Numbered from the stretch's first letter, positions 7,445-15,546 are shown. The stretch is 64,000 bases of DNA from Pseudomonas sp. M30-35 (GCF_002163625.1 NZ_CP020892.1:1178001-1242000); one strand, 5' to 3'. Translations and numbers: made by a program. Notes: generated by a model not told the origin, from the letters alone.

Positions 7445-7746
7445 TCATAAGCCCTCCATGCACTCCTTCACGTCATCATCAATAACGTTCCCAGGCTTAA
7501 TGTATTCCTTCATGGTGCGTCTAACTCCGCGATTGGTTTCGCGTTCTTTTCGATATTGGGCTTTAAGGTTTGCGCGTGCAGCTTCGCCCATCGGGCTGTT
7601 AGATCCAGCGAATAACTCACTGACTAGATGATTCAAGGTCTTGCTGTCGGCTTCGGCAGCTGGGCGTATAGCGTCGCTACAGGCTTTGATTCTTCTGCAA
7701 GGGCTGGGCCTGCTGTTAGGGCTAGTACAACAAATATCCTTTTCAC
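7445..7746 (-). pseudogene. Small secreted protein gene with a -1 frameshift after the signal peptide
   Basis: A GTG at 7746 (AAGGA about 11 bases upstream) starts a clear signal peptide, KRIFVVLALTAGPALA, followed by EESK. That frame then closes, while the next frame carries CSDAIRPAAEADSKTLNHLV and runs to the TGA at 7445. One extra A in the TCAAAG run near 7690 would join them into a protein of about 100 residues with a cleaved signal and Cys in the mature part. It is either a recent frameshift or a homopolymer read error. The tail IKPGNVIDDDVKEC is duplicated at 6172-6267. Function unknown. Confidence 0.6.
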
Positions 7747-7786
7747 ACTTATTTTCCATTCCTTCGAGCGTACCAGCGTCTAGCAA

Positions 7787-8124
7787 CTTTATTAGTGATC
7801 ACTACCCCAAGTTTTGACCTGGAAAGTTTCTGTTTACCTCGTCGAAATTAGGGCTAGTTTCGCCATTCGCGGGATCTGTCCTTTGCCCTAGAGAGTACTA
7901 GGGGTGGCAGTCTGCTATCAAGCCCACTTCGTTTGTCATAACGAATCGTCTTGCAGCGTTCTTCCTTGATACCAGCAGCCTTGCTGGTTTGTATTTAGGG
8001 GAAAAGGTTCTAGCTTTGCAGTGCGCAGGTGGGCTTAGTCTCAAGCTATCTCAACGGTCAAGATTGGGAGCCGTCAGGTGATTAATCTGCAGTGCGTTCA
8101 CCGTAAGCCTGACGCGTGCAGCTA
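7787..8124. other. Gene-free debris before the first recombinase remnant
   Basis: No open frame longer than a few dozen codons and no recognisable motif. It probably represents the eroded upstream part of the element whose integrase end starts near 8125. Confidence 0.4.
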
Positions 8125-8470
8125 TCTTCGGGGAAAGGCGCATTTTCACCGCACTAAATACCGCTAGTCGCGCTCTGTGCCAATACCTAATAGAGGTTGA
8201 GGCCGAGGCTTTCAAGGTGGCCATGCCGGGTAACGGTCGTTTATTTATGTCCTGCAGGGCTGCATTTCGTAGTGCTTATGAGCTGTACGGCTTTCAGCCT
8301 CTAGGTCAACTAATCCACATTTTGCGCCACACCTTCGCCAGCCATTACATGATGGGGGATATTCTCCGTCTGCAGAGAATCCTTGGTCATTTATCAACAT
8401 CATGACCATGCGCTATCCACATCTGTCGCCGGATCATTTGGAGTCTGCACTACGATTGTCGCGCCATTGA
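8125..8470 (+). pseudogene. Remnant 1 of a Pf-type tyrosine recombinase (integrase C-terminal half)
   Basis: Scattered frames carry integrase blocks in order: GKAHFHRTKYR then RSVPIP, then GNGRLF, then HILRHTFASHYMM (the catalytic H-x-x-R box), LQRILGHLS (second His region) and TMRYPHLSPDHLESALRLS (Tyr box). There are in-frame stops, a six-base deletion after MMG relative to remnant 2, and a frameshift before the Tyr box, so it cannot be active. It is very close in DNA sequence to the copy at 15692-15919. It lies upstream of an att copy, as remnant 2 does. Confidence 0.85.
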
Positions 8471-8576
8471 GCCAAAGCCGCTATTTAGTTCTAGCCGGTT
8501 GAGCGGGACTCAATTGTCATCGTCTGCTAAATCTGCACATACTCCAGCCCAAAGAAGACCAATCTTAGGGCGAAAC

Positions 8577-9014
8577 ATGGAAAGCAAACTACCAGTACCT
8601 ACGGATAACATTTTTAAGTTCTATGCACTTTTTGGTTTGCTGCTGATTATTTTCTCTCTCTCAGCTGTCGTTTATGTGACTCAGTCAACCAACACCTTGC
8701 TTTTTTCATCACTTGTAGAGCTTGGTGAGTTGAAAGAACAAAAGGAACCACGGCAATCAGTACAGGTAAGGATCGCTGGGCTTGAGCGCTTGGTAGAGGT
8801 AGGGAAATCTAATCGGACGTTTTACAACATTACTCTTGGTTTACTGCTTGGAGTTGGAGGGATGATTTCATATTACGGCTTTTCTTGCTGGCACCGAATC
8901 ATTCAGCCAGTAATAGACGAAACGCAGAAGGTTCAGCTTGAGATAGCAAAGCTACAATTAATGAAGCTCCAGGCTGAGCTGCAGCTATCTGAGGAAGAAA
9001 GGCAGGAAGAGTAG
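8577..9014 (+). CDS. Two-helix membrane protein of unknown function
   Basis: 145 residues from the ATG at 8577, preceded by AGGG; the frame is open from 8499 but overlaps integrase debris. Helices lie at about residues 12-36 (FKFYALFGLLLIIFSLSAVV) and 84-107 (LGLLLGVGGMISYYGF). The end is a Glu/Gln/Leu-rich amphipathic helix that could form a coiled coil (KVQLEIAKLQLMKLQAELQL). Placed between a recombinase remnant and an att copy, it mirrors the 221-residue gene at 15895. I do not recognise the family. Confidence 0.6.
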   Translation: MESKLPVPTDNIFKFYALFGLLLIIFSLSAVVYVTQSTNTLLFSSLVELGELKEQKEPRQSVQVRIAGLERLVEVGKSNRTFYNITLGLLLGVGGMISYYGFSCWHRIIQPVIDETQKVQLEIAKLQLMKLQAELQLSEEERQEE

Positions 9015-9112
9015 GCGCGCTGTAGTCGCTCGCGCGCACAAAAAAGGGCTTACCTTTCGGTAAGCCCTTTTTTGTTTGGTGGTTACGCAGGGACTTGAAC
9101 CCCAGCCCCAGC
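9014..9112 (+). repeat. Internal att copy: tRNA-Met 3' end with its terminator
   Basis: About 100 bases match the region 16578-16690 with only scattered differences: GCGCGCTGTAGTCGCTCGCG, the terminator stem, GGTGGTTACGCAGG, then ACTTGAACCCC and CAGCATTATGAA. Homology stops after GCATTATGAA, in the anticodon loop, the usual crossover region for recombinases that use tRNA 3' halves. It is not a working tRNA because the 5' half is missing. Confidence 0.85.
9040..9073. terminator. Bidirectional rho-independent terminator
   Basis: Perfect inverted repeat AAAAAAGGGCTTAC - CTTTCG - GTAAGCCCTTTTTT. It is the duplicated tRNA-Met terminator and now also closes the gene ending at 9014. Confidence 0.88.
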
Positions 9113-9441
9113 ATTATGAAAATTCGTCACCTGATCTCGTAACCTCTGGATGTGAGTGATTACGAGGGTTTGAAGGGGGAGGACGGGGGCAAAGTTTGAC
9201 TACTACTAGGTGTTGTTGTCATTTGGGACACTCTTGTTTGTCGTGCACATTGTTGCATGCTAGAGTTCAATAATAGTTAAAGATTTTTGTTGTGGATCCA
9301 TGGTCTATAACTCTGAAAATGTATCCAGTATTGTGTTTTTGAATTTTTATTATTTAGTAAAAGCATATGGTACATCTCTAGCATTTGTTTTAAGTGTGGC
9401 TGATGTGCTAGGCAACTTAATAGCTTAGGTTTTTATATAAT
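9113..9441. other. AT-rich leader region before the RelA/SpoT-domain gene
   Basis: The junction after the att copy is followed by AT-rich sequence with no supported gene. It must hold the promoter of the gene at 9442, but several AT-rich hexamers are possible and none stands out. Confidence 0.4.
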
Positions 9442-10527
9442 ATGTCTGAAAAGAACGTTAGTGATATTGAGCAGGCTTGTGTTGAATATACAAGAGTTCG
9501 CCCAGACTATGTGAGCTATACCAGCAAGGTCCAAACATTGTTTGAGGATTTGTTGCGGGTAAATGAAATTGATTACCATCTTATAGAGTCTAGGGTAAAG
9601 GATGTTTCCAGCTTTCGCGATAAAATTTCTCGTGCTTCAAAAGCATATTCCGATCCTCTTCGAGAGCTTACTGACCTCGGGGGTATACGCATCATCACCT
9701 ATTACCAAGCTGATGTTGATGATATTGCAAAGTGTATAAGGCAACAGTTTGAAGTTGATCAGCATAACTCAATAGAGCACTCACCTGATGGTGCTGAATT
9801 CGGCTATCGCTCTGCTCACTATGTTGTACAGATATTAGCCGTGCGTGCAAAGCTACCCGAGTGGGGTGGTTTTGCGGATTTTAAATTGGAAATACAAGTT
9901 CGTACTGTTCTTCAGCATGCGTGGGCAGCTATTTCACATAAGCTTCAATATAAGCATGAGGATGATGTTCCTCAAAAACTACGGAGAAAACTATTTAGAC
10001 TATCGGCTCTTTTTGAGCTGGCGGATGATGAGTTTATATCTCTTAGGGATGAATCGATTGAGTTATCGTCAGCAATTGACGAAAAACTGTCAGTGGGTAA
10101 TAAAGATATAAAGATTGACTTTGTATCACTGAGTCATTATTTAAACAGGTCTCCCGAAGTCGCTGCATTGTGTGTTTGTGCGTCAGAAGCTGGGTTTGTA
10201 ATTGAAGAGAGTAGAGTTGATAGTGATTGGCTTTCCGGGCTCGTTCAACTGACTTCTTTGTTGGGGGTTGTTGATGTCTCTGAGTTGGATTCGGATCTGG
10301 CTCAGGCGCTTCCTAAGGCTAAAGAATATTTTCAGGTGCAACTTGAGCGGGGCAATGACGAGGATCCTGGTCTGTGGACTGTCACTCCTGAGTTTATCTG
10401 TGTTTTAATTTTGATTGGAGTGCATGCGCAAAAAATTGAACCTGAATTTTTTGCTCCAAATGATTGGAGCGAGAACATTGCTTGGCGCGTTCTAAATGTC
10501 GCGAAGATGTTTGACTTTAGAGGTTAG
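9442..10527 (+). CDS. RelA/SpoT synthetase-domain protein with unknown C-terminal domain
   Basis: 361 residues. Residues about 20-215 form a (p)ppGpp synthetase-type nucleotidyltransferase domain with the key motifs intact: RELTDLGGIR (74-83), GYRSAH (121-126) and EIQVRTVLQHAWA (150-162). There is no hydrolase (HD), TGS or ACT domain. Residues about 225-361 match nothing I know. Small alarmone synthetases of this kind make ppGpp, while the toxic branch makes ppApp or pyrophosphorylates tRNA; some are phage-defence proteins with a built-in neutralising domain. Which activity it has cannot be read here. The gene is AT-rich relative to the core genome and convergent with a small ORF. Confidence 0.8.
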   Translation: MSEKNVSDIEQACVEYTRVRPDYVSYTSKVQTLFEDLLRVNEIDYHLIESRVKDVSSFRDKISRASKAYSDPLRELTDLGGIRIITYYQADVDDIAKCIRQQFEVDQHNSIEHSPDGAEFGYRSAHYVVQILAVRAKLPEWGGFADFKLEIQVRTVLQHAWAAISHKLQYKHEDDVPQKLRRKLFRLSALFELADDEFISLRDESIELSSAIDEKLSVGNKDIKIDFVSLSHYLNRSPEVAALCVCASEAGFVIEESRVDSDWLSGLVQLTSLLGVVDVSELDSDLAQALPKAKEYFQVQLERGNDEDPGLWTVTPEFICVLILIGVHAQKIEPEFFAPNDWSENIAWRVLNVAKMFDFRG

Positions 10528-10694
10528 TCAGAGTAGCGCTCAATATCTTTCAATGCCACAATTTCTCCTTTTGTATTGAATGCAGCTACGCAATCCGTTT
10601 CAAATGCGCACTTTAGGAACTCTACGTATTGGCTACCCTTGCTGCGGTAGATGATGTGGCCTTTCTTCTTTTGATTGCTGTCTCTAGTTAGCAA
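10524..10694 (-). CDS. Small basic protein, unknown, probably coupled to the upstream gene
   Basis: 56 codons from a TTG that overlaps the end of the 10684-11157 gene by 11 bases, so translation may be coupled. The product begins with a Lys-rich stretch (NQKKKGHIIYRSKG) and contains two Cys and a beta-rich GEIVALKDIERYSD end. Its stop overlaps the RelA/SpoT-domain gene by three bases. The even spacing suggests it is a real gene rather than chance. No family recognised. Confidence 0.4.
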   Translation of the reverse strand: MLTRDSNQKKKGHIIYRSKGSQYVEFLKCAFETDCVAAFNTKGEIVALKDIERYSD

Positions 10695-11157
10695 GAGAAA
10701 ATCCTTGGCTATCTTTAAAGCTGCTTACGTGTTCTGGCTCTATTCCTAGGTGAGCGCAAGCATCTCTGAAGCCCTTGGCACGTTCTTTATTCTCGAAGTG
10801 GATTACATCCAGGAATACTTCATCCGTGCTTTCTAGCGTGCTGATCTGGGTTGCGGTAGTTGGAGGGAAGCCAGGGAAGATTGGTTCTCCGTCATCTGAG
10901 GGTGCTTTGAGCTTGTGGCTTGTGGTGAACGCTCCGGTGAAGGTCACCACTTCATCCACAAAGCCAGCTTCTGGTGTCACTACCTTGTAGATGATGGGGA
11001 GGGTCACTTCTGTTTTTGGGCATGTATAGCGTTCGCTGGCATTTGACCTGCGAAGGTGCTCGAAGCTGGCCATGTCGATTACGTTACCCAATGCTTTCCC
11101 CTTGCCTTTAGCAGGTTTGTGTTCTGCTAAGTAAGCACTCCCTTGGCTCAAATTCAA
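10684..11157 (-). CDS. Hypothetical island protein, possibly 5'-truncated
   Basis: 157 residues from a TTG. The frame continues upstream for about 18 more coding-looking codons (KWPDGGLAEEDQDEHR) to a TAA without an ATG or GTG, so the gene may have lost its start. It contains a basic Lys/Gly stretch near residues 15-25, a beta-rich centre (PIIYKVVTPEAGFVDEVVTF) and a helix ERAKGFRDACAHLGI. Not recognised. It is followed by the small ORF at 10524. Confidence 0.5.
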   Translation of the reverse strand: MNLSQGSAYLAEHKPAKGKGKALGNVIDMASFEHLRRSNASERYTCPKTEVTLPIIYKVVTPEAGFVDEVVTFTGAFTTSHKLKAPSDDGEPIFPGFPPTTATQISTLESTDEVFLDVIHFENKERAKGFRDACAHLGIEPEHVSSFKDSQGFSLAN

Positions 11158-11283
11158 GCGGTGCTCATCCTGGTCTTCTTCGGCTAAACCACCGTCGGGC
11201 CACTTCCTGTGTTATTTGCTGCCCGTTTTGGATTCTTCCAATTTTACGTCTGCTGTTTGGTAGCTTGGGCTGTAGTGGTCAAC

Positions 11284-11325
11284 TAACCCCGACCCCCAGC
11301 ATTAGCATTATGAATCGCTTGAGTA
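11284..11325 (+). repeat. Degenerate att-like fragment of tRNA-Met
   Basis: AACCCCGACCCCCAGCATTAGCATTATGAAT resembles the tRNA-Met T-arm to anticodon-loop sequence (ACCCCGGACCCCAGCATTATGAAT) with a six-base duplication of GCATTA. It is weaker than the copies at 4595 and 9014 but lies at another boundary between gene groups, so it may mark one more old integration. Confidence 0.45.
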
Positions 11326-11517
11326 GCGCCTTGTCAGCCCTGTTCACCCCATAAAACGGGCCTTTCAGGCGGGGGTAAAACTGGTTGCTACTCAGCTTTG
11401 CAGAAAAATACCTGCGATGTAGTCATCACTCTGCAAGTGGCTGTGATATTCATTTTATGGCAATAATTTTACTGATTTTCGCTATAATAATTAGGTACGC
11501 AACGAAAGGGGTTATTA
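11326..11517 (+). promoter_or_regulatory. Promoter region of the yhfG-fic pair
   Basis: A good -10 element TATAAT lies at 11483-11488, 30 bases before the yhfG start; the -35 is weak. GAAAGGGG at about 11503-11510 is the ribosome site. No gene is seen in the rest of the interval. Confidence 0.45.
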
Positions 11518-11688
11518 ATGCCAGCTGCATCCCTTAAAGCCAAAAAGGCATACTACGCCAAGGCTCGTCAGTCTAACTATGTTGCCAGCCTCCGCTTGGA
11601 AGGCTTCCAGGTAACTCGGGCAGACGCTGTGCGTAAGCTTCCAACCCGTGAATCCGTTTTAAGCGCCTACCGTAACAAGCCAGCTTAA
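11518..11688 (+). CDS. yhfG: YhfG-type antitoxin of Fic
   Basis: 56 residues. The small helical protein carries the YhfG pattern: KAYYAKARQSNYVASLRLEGF resembles the region of E. coli YhfG around its N-x-x-A-S-x-R-L-E-G stretch. YhfG (FicA) binds Fic and blocks access of ATP to the active site. Its TAA overlaps the fic ATG (TAATG), the usual arrangement of the pair. Confidence 0.75.
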   Translation: MPAASLKAKKAYYAKARQSNYVASLRLEGFQVTRADAVRKLPTRESVLSAYRNKPA

Positions 11689-12283
11689 TGCTTGATAAGT
11701 ACGGCACAGGGAAGATCCCTATTGCTACCCCGGTACGAACGTTCTTCGCAACCTCCTCAACATCACAAATGATGATGACCTAAACGAAGCTGAGCACGTT
11801 CTGTCTGAAATCGCCGCTAGCGAAATTGAGTTCGACCTCCCTCCCTACGACTTTCAATACCTGCAGCGCATCCACCGTAAGCTGTTCACAGATGTCTATG
11901 AATGGGCGGGAGAATTGCGCACGGTCGATATTTCAAAAGGCGAGACGCATTTCTGCAACCTTGCCCGAATCGAGGCTGAGTCTCAAAAATACTTCCGTAG
12001 CTTGGCTAGCGCTAACTGGTTTGAGCCGCTTGGTCGTACTGAGCTGGTTCTGGCTGTAGCAGAGCTATTTGGCGACCTGAACGTGATTCATTCCTTCCGC
12101 GAGGGTAACGGCAGAGCCCAGCGAATCCTGTTCGAGCACATAATCATCAACGCCGGTTACGAGATCGATTGGTGGGTTGTCCAGGAAGGGGAGTGGGTGC
12201 AGGCCAATATTGATGCAGTGATATGTGATTACACTGCGTTGGCTCGCATCTTTGATCGTTGCATCGGCTCGTCGATTGCCTGA
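11688..12283 (+). pseudogene. fic: Fic-family AMP-transferase toxin gene, frameshifted near codon 8
   Basis: The ATG at 11688 starts MLDKYGTG, but that frame soon closes; the real continuation EDPYCYPGTNVLRNLLN starts one base off, in a run of three G near 11708 where four would keep frame. Downstream the frame is intact to the TGA: LQRIHRKLFTDVYEWAGELR, the flap region, and the active site HSFREGNGR with catalytic His. Fic proteins of this class transfer AMP from ATP to DNA gyrase or other targets. Whole length would be about 198 residues, normal for E. coli-type Fic. The shift is either inactivating decay or a homopolymer read error. Confidence 0.8.
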
Positions 12284-12671
12284 TAGTTCCTAGCTTTCTG
12301 AGTTTCGCTTAGGCTTCCAGCTTACGGAGTTATGAATTCTCCGTAATAGGCAAGACAAGCCTGTATTTAAGGTTTTAGGTAGCTTTAACAACTGCAAAAT
12401 GCAGAGCTTTCCTCTAAAAATATTCAGTTGTAGTCACCTTGTGGTTTAACTGATCTATGCGTTTTTGTACGAAATAACTGTTCCATAAAAAAACAATAGT
12501 TTCTAATTTTAGTTATAGGAAATAATGATCTATATTGTATTTGGTGTTGTGCTTCTTGTATTCTGCTGAGGATTTGCGCTGTCTATGTTTTGATGCTAGC
12601 AATGCTGTTTTGAGCGTGCCAGTAATGATTGATATTTAATATTACTGGCCTAGGTTTGTTTGGGAGGGGAT
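12284..12671. other. AT-rich intergenic region with two hairpins
   Basis: No gene is supported. Two inverted repeats are visible: TACGGAG...CTCCGTA (about 12324-12346), which may help end fic transcription, and GCCAGTAAT...ATTACTGGC (about 12619-12650) just before the next gene, which could be an operator or attenuator. GGGAGGGG at 12661-12668 is a strong ribosome site. Confidence 0.45.
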
Positions 12672-14177
12672 ATGGCGCTTTTTAATAGTGTAGATCAGGA
12701 TGAGTTTGATAAATTTAAAAAGGAAATGTTTTCTAGGGTTTCTGCAATTGAGAACTCTTTGACAACAAATGTTTCTGCTTTGCAACACGCAATTGATTTG
12801 AAGGTCACGGACTCTGAGCAGGCTGCATTAGAATCTGCAAATAATTCGGCAGATATTGAGAGGAATGTACGCAATACTGCGTCCAGAGTTGAAGAAATAC
12901 TTAAAGTGCTCGAAGAGTGTAGTTCGGTAGCTTCTTCTAAAATCGTGGAAATAAATGAATCTAAAGCACAAGCTGAAGAATCTGCTGGTGAATTGAAAAC
13001 TTCAATAAGTGATGTTCAGGACGCGTATAAAGAATTTAATGCTGAGAAAGAGAAGGTAGATATTTCCCTTGAAAGCATATACGGCGCGTCGAGTGAGCTC
13101 AGTGCTCTGTTAGCAAAACGTGATGAACTCTCAGGTCAAGTGGTAGTTATTGAGTCTATTTCTGTTAGAGTTAATGAGCTTAATAAAAATATTTCTGACT
13201 TGCTAGAAGGATCTATTAAGCGCAAATCGAAAATCGATGAAATCCATAATGAAATATTTGGTTATCAGCTTAAGGGTGAGGATGGGGCTGTCCAAGAGGT
13301 AGAAGGGCTCTATAGTGAGCTTGATAATGCATATGGAGATATTAAAGAAAAAATAGAAGGTTTGGATGACAGTGTTTCTGAAATTGGAAAGCTGGCTGCT
13401 GATAAATATGAGAGTCAATTAAATGAGCAGCTCAAGACTTTTGAAGGATTAATAAAAGAATCTAACGATAGGTTTTCTGCTGTTGATGAAGAGTTAAAGG
13501 GGTTGATGCCTGGAGGCATGGCAGCAGGTTTGAGTGCTGCATATGAGGAAAAGAAAAGAGACGAAGGGACGTATTTAACTACAAATTCAAATAATTTCAG
13601 TCTTGCAATCTTAGTATTAATTGCCGTTTCTCTTATCCCTTTTTGTGTGGATGCATATCTACTCATTATTAAAGGAAAGGATCTGGTTGATGTTATCAAG
13701 GATACTCCAAACTTAATACTTTCCATACTTCCTTTGTATTTTCCTGTTCTATGGTTCGCCTTCTCTGCAAGTAAAAAAGTTAATTTGTCCAAGCGGTTAA
13801 TTGAGGAATATACGCATAAAGCTGTCCTCGGTAAAACTTTCTCTGGACTATCAAATCAAATTTCTAGCCTTCCTCATGAAAGTGAGGTTAGAGAGGATTT
13901 AAGGACTAGGCTTCTCTTTAATATGCTGCAGGTTAGCTCGGAGAATCCGGGGAAGTTAATAACTGATTATAATAAATCAGATCATCCGCTTATGGAGGCG
14001 CTAGAGAATAGCGCTAAACTTGGTTCTTCAGTCGATGCTCTCTCTAAGATTCCTGGGTTCTCGGCTTTGGCAAATAAGTTATCGAGGAAGTCGAAAGAAA
14101 TAATGGATGTGCATGAGCGTAAAGTTACAGATGGTTTAGGTGTTCAAGATGCTCTAGAGGCAGATTCTAAAGCTTGA
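12672..14177 (+). CDS. Large coiled-coil protein with two membrane helices, unknown function
   Basis: 501 residues from the ATG at 12672, after a GGAGGGG site; the frame also allows a TTG at 12660. Residues about 1-290 are almost entirely charged heptad-rich helix, a long coiled coil. Two membrane helices follow at about 310-335 and 350-370 with a short loop. The last 130 residues form a soluble domain (EEYTHKAVLGKTFSGL, RTRLLFNMLQVSSENPGKLI). The shape, a long coil anchored near its C-terminus, suggests a membrane-bound sensor or scaffold. I do not recognise a named family. The gene is AT-rich and alone on its strand between fic and a decayed gene. Confidence 0.7.
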   Translation: MALFNSVDQDEFDKFKKEMFSRVSAIENSLTTNVSALQHAIDLKVTDSEQAALESANNSADIERNVRNTASRVEEILKVLEECSSVASSKIVEINESKAQAEESAGELKTSISDVQDAYKEFNAEKEKVDISLESIYGASSELSALLAKRDELSGQVVVIESISVRVNELNKNISDLLEGSIKRKSKIDEIHNEIFGYQLKGEDGAVQEVEGLYSELDNAYGDIKEKIEGLDDSVSEIGKLAADKYESQLNEQLKTFEGLIKESNDRFSAVDEELKGLMPGGMAAGLSAAYEEKKRDEGTYLTTNSNNFSLAILVLIAVSLIPFCVDAYLLIIKGKDLVDVIKDTPNLILSILPLYFPVLWFAFSASKKVNLSKRLIEEYTHKAVLGKTFSGLSNQISSLPHESEVREDLRTRLLFNMLQVSSENPGKLITDYNKSDHPLMEALENSAKLGSSVDALSKIPGFSALANKLSRKSKEIMDVHERKVTDGLGVQDALEADSKA

Positions 14178-14249
14178 GTATTTAATCATCTAGCCTTTAT
14201 TCAAGGGCAGTAGTTATGCCCTTGGGTATTCGATAATATCCATGCTTTT

Positions 14250-14477
14250 TTATGATCGATATGGTATTTCTGATTCTTCAATTGTAGTATCTATTAAGAA
14301 GTCTGGTACTTGATAAGTCTTTTCGAGAAATGCTATGGCTCCTTTTCTAGCTAGGTCTTTTCTTGAGGTTGGGCCTATTATTATTTTGCTTATGCAATCC
14401 AAGCTCTTGATAGGTAGTTCCAAGTAAGGAACTAATGAGAAACACCCCTGCCTGAACTTGATTCTTTCGTCGAACAA
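14250..14477 (-). pseudogene. C-terminal fragment resembling DUF2971
   Basis: 75 codons: FRQGCFSLVPYLELPIKS, then ISKIIIGPTSRKDLARKGAI. The IIIGP strand followed by a helix matches the usual end of DUF2971 proteins, often found in accessory regions, but the N-terminal two thirds are missing. The frame breaks off at about 14480, where unrelated sequence begins, including a + frame ending DIDVAERQLMAVIRRSR with a stop at 14544-14546. This looks like a deletion junction. Confidence 0.45.
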
Positions 14478-14592
14478 TCAGGGTCAGACCACGATATTGA
14501 TGTTGCTGAGCGCCAGCTAATGGCTGTTATCCGTCGGTCGCGATAGGTAGAGCCGGGCGGTTTGGGCGGAACCTATCTCTATCGTGGCTTTA

Positions 14593-15546
14593 TTACAGTG
14601 CGCCTGTACGCCGAGACCTGGCATTACGCCGTGCTAATGCTTTGGCTCGTCGGATGCGACGCCATACCTTTGGAAGCTCCTCAAGCGGGGCAATGCAGAT
14701 ACGGACCATCCAATATGCCCATGCTCTTGTATTGCGCAAAAGAAGACGTTCGCCTCTGTCGTGCAATTCCAGCAGTTCTGTGATGAAGCGGTAGAACGCT
14801 ATATTGCTCAGGAACTGGTCGTCCATCCACTCTAGCAGTGCCTCACCAATCTGCTTTATGCCAACGAGAATGACTGCGCCAGGTAGTACGCAAACGGCGA
14901 ATGGCAGCACGATAGAGAGCCATAGCTGAACGATTAAGTCCCATGTATCTACTAGAAACTGCTCCAAGTCTGCAAAAATCGTTTCTCTGGAAAGGGTTGC
15001 GATGACGATAGCGGCCAAGATCGCTACAAAGCCTGTCAGGTATGCGGCGAAGTTACCAGGCGATGGTAGTTTGAAGAAGCCTTTGGCGCGGAGCATCAAG
15101 GGCTCCTGTGCCCTGATCTTGAGCTCTCGTCGCCACTCCCATTCCTCGATAAGGTGCTTGGCCAAAGCACGTAAATCACCCCCATGAGCGAAGGTGGTAC
15201 GTAGATGGGCATGCTTTTCTTTGGCTAAGGTGACGTGTGGTGTTCTGAAGTGCACGCGCTTTGCGGCGGGGTGAAGTATGCGATACCGACGTTCAGCACC
15301 TTGGAAGTAGACTTGCATAAGGCCGAACACCATAGGCACTTCGTAAACCAGCAGCCATGCCTGGTCGCTCGTACCGAGCAGATATGTGCTTTGAGTTATA
15401 CGCAGGTAAAGGTCGAAGAACAGCAACCCCAAAATAAGTGTTGCTAGTCCAATTGATAGCCATAGCGCTAGGGAGGAAAGGGCATAGAAGACAGGTGCGC
15501 GAAATGTTTTTCGGTAATAGCGGATTTTGTCGGCGATCGCTTCCAT
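14593..15546 (-). CDS. Polytopic membrane protein of unknown function
   Basis: 317 residues. Hydrophobic segments lie at about residues 18-50 (ALSSLALWLSIGLATLILGLL), 65-82, 167-188 (AAYLTGFVAILAAIVIATLS) and 205-232 (LSIVLPFAVCVLPGAVILVGI). Between helices 2 and 3 is a soluble, His/Arg/Glu-rich loop, and the C-terminus is strongly basic (RRIRRAKALARRNARSRR). The G+C texture is closer to the host than in the genes at 12.6-14.2 kb, so it may have arrived separately. No family recognised. Confidence 0.6.
   Translation of the reverse strand: MEAIADKIRYYRKTFRAPVFYALSSLALWLSIGLATLILGLLFFDLYLRITQSTYLLGTSDQAWLLVYEVPMVFGLMQVYFQGAERRYRILHPAAKRVHFRTPHVTLAKEKHAHLRTTFAHGGDLRALAKHLIEEWEWRRELKIRAQEPLMLRAKGFFKLPSPGNFAAYLTGFVAILAAIVIATLSRETIFADLEQFLVDTWDLIVQLWLSIVLPFAVCVLPGAVILVGIKQIGEALLEWMDDQFLSNIAFYRFITELLELHDRGERLLLRNTRAWAYWMVRICIAPLEELPKVWRRIRRAKALARRNARSRRTGAL

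Noticed and set aside
8899..9114. 71-codon minus-strand frame over the att copy
   Set aside because: It reads through the tRNA terminator and tRNA fragment; not coding.
9081..9145. A tRNA-like sequence with CAGCATTATGAA and a GGTTACG...CGTAACC pairing
   Set aside because: The 5' half does not form a D-arm or a proper anticodon stem; it is the duplicated tRNA-Met 3' half followed by other sequence, so I list it as an att copy and not as a tRNA gene.
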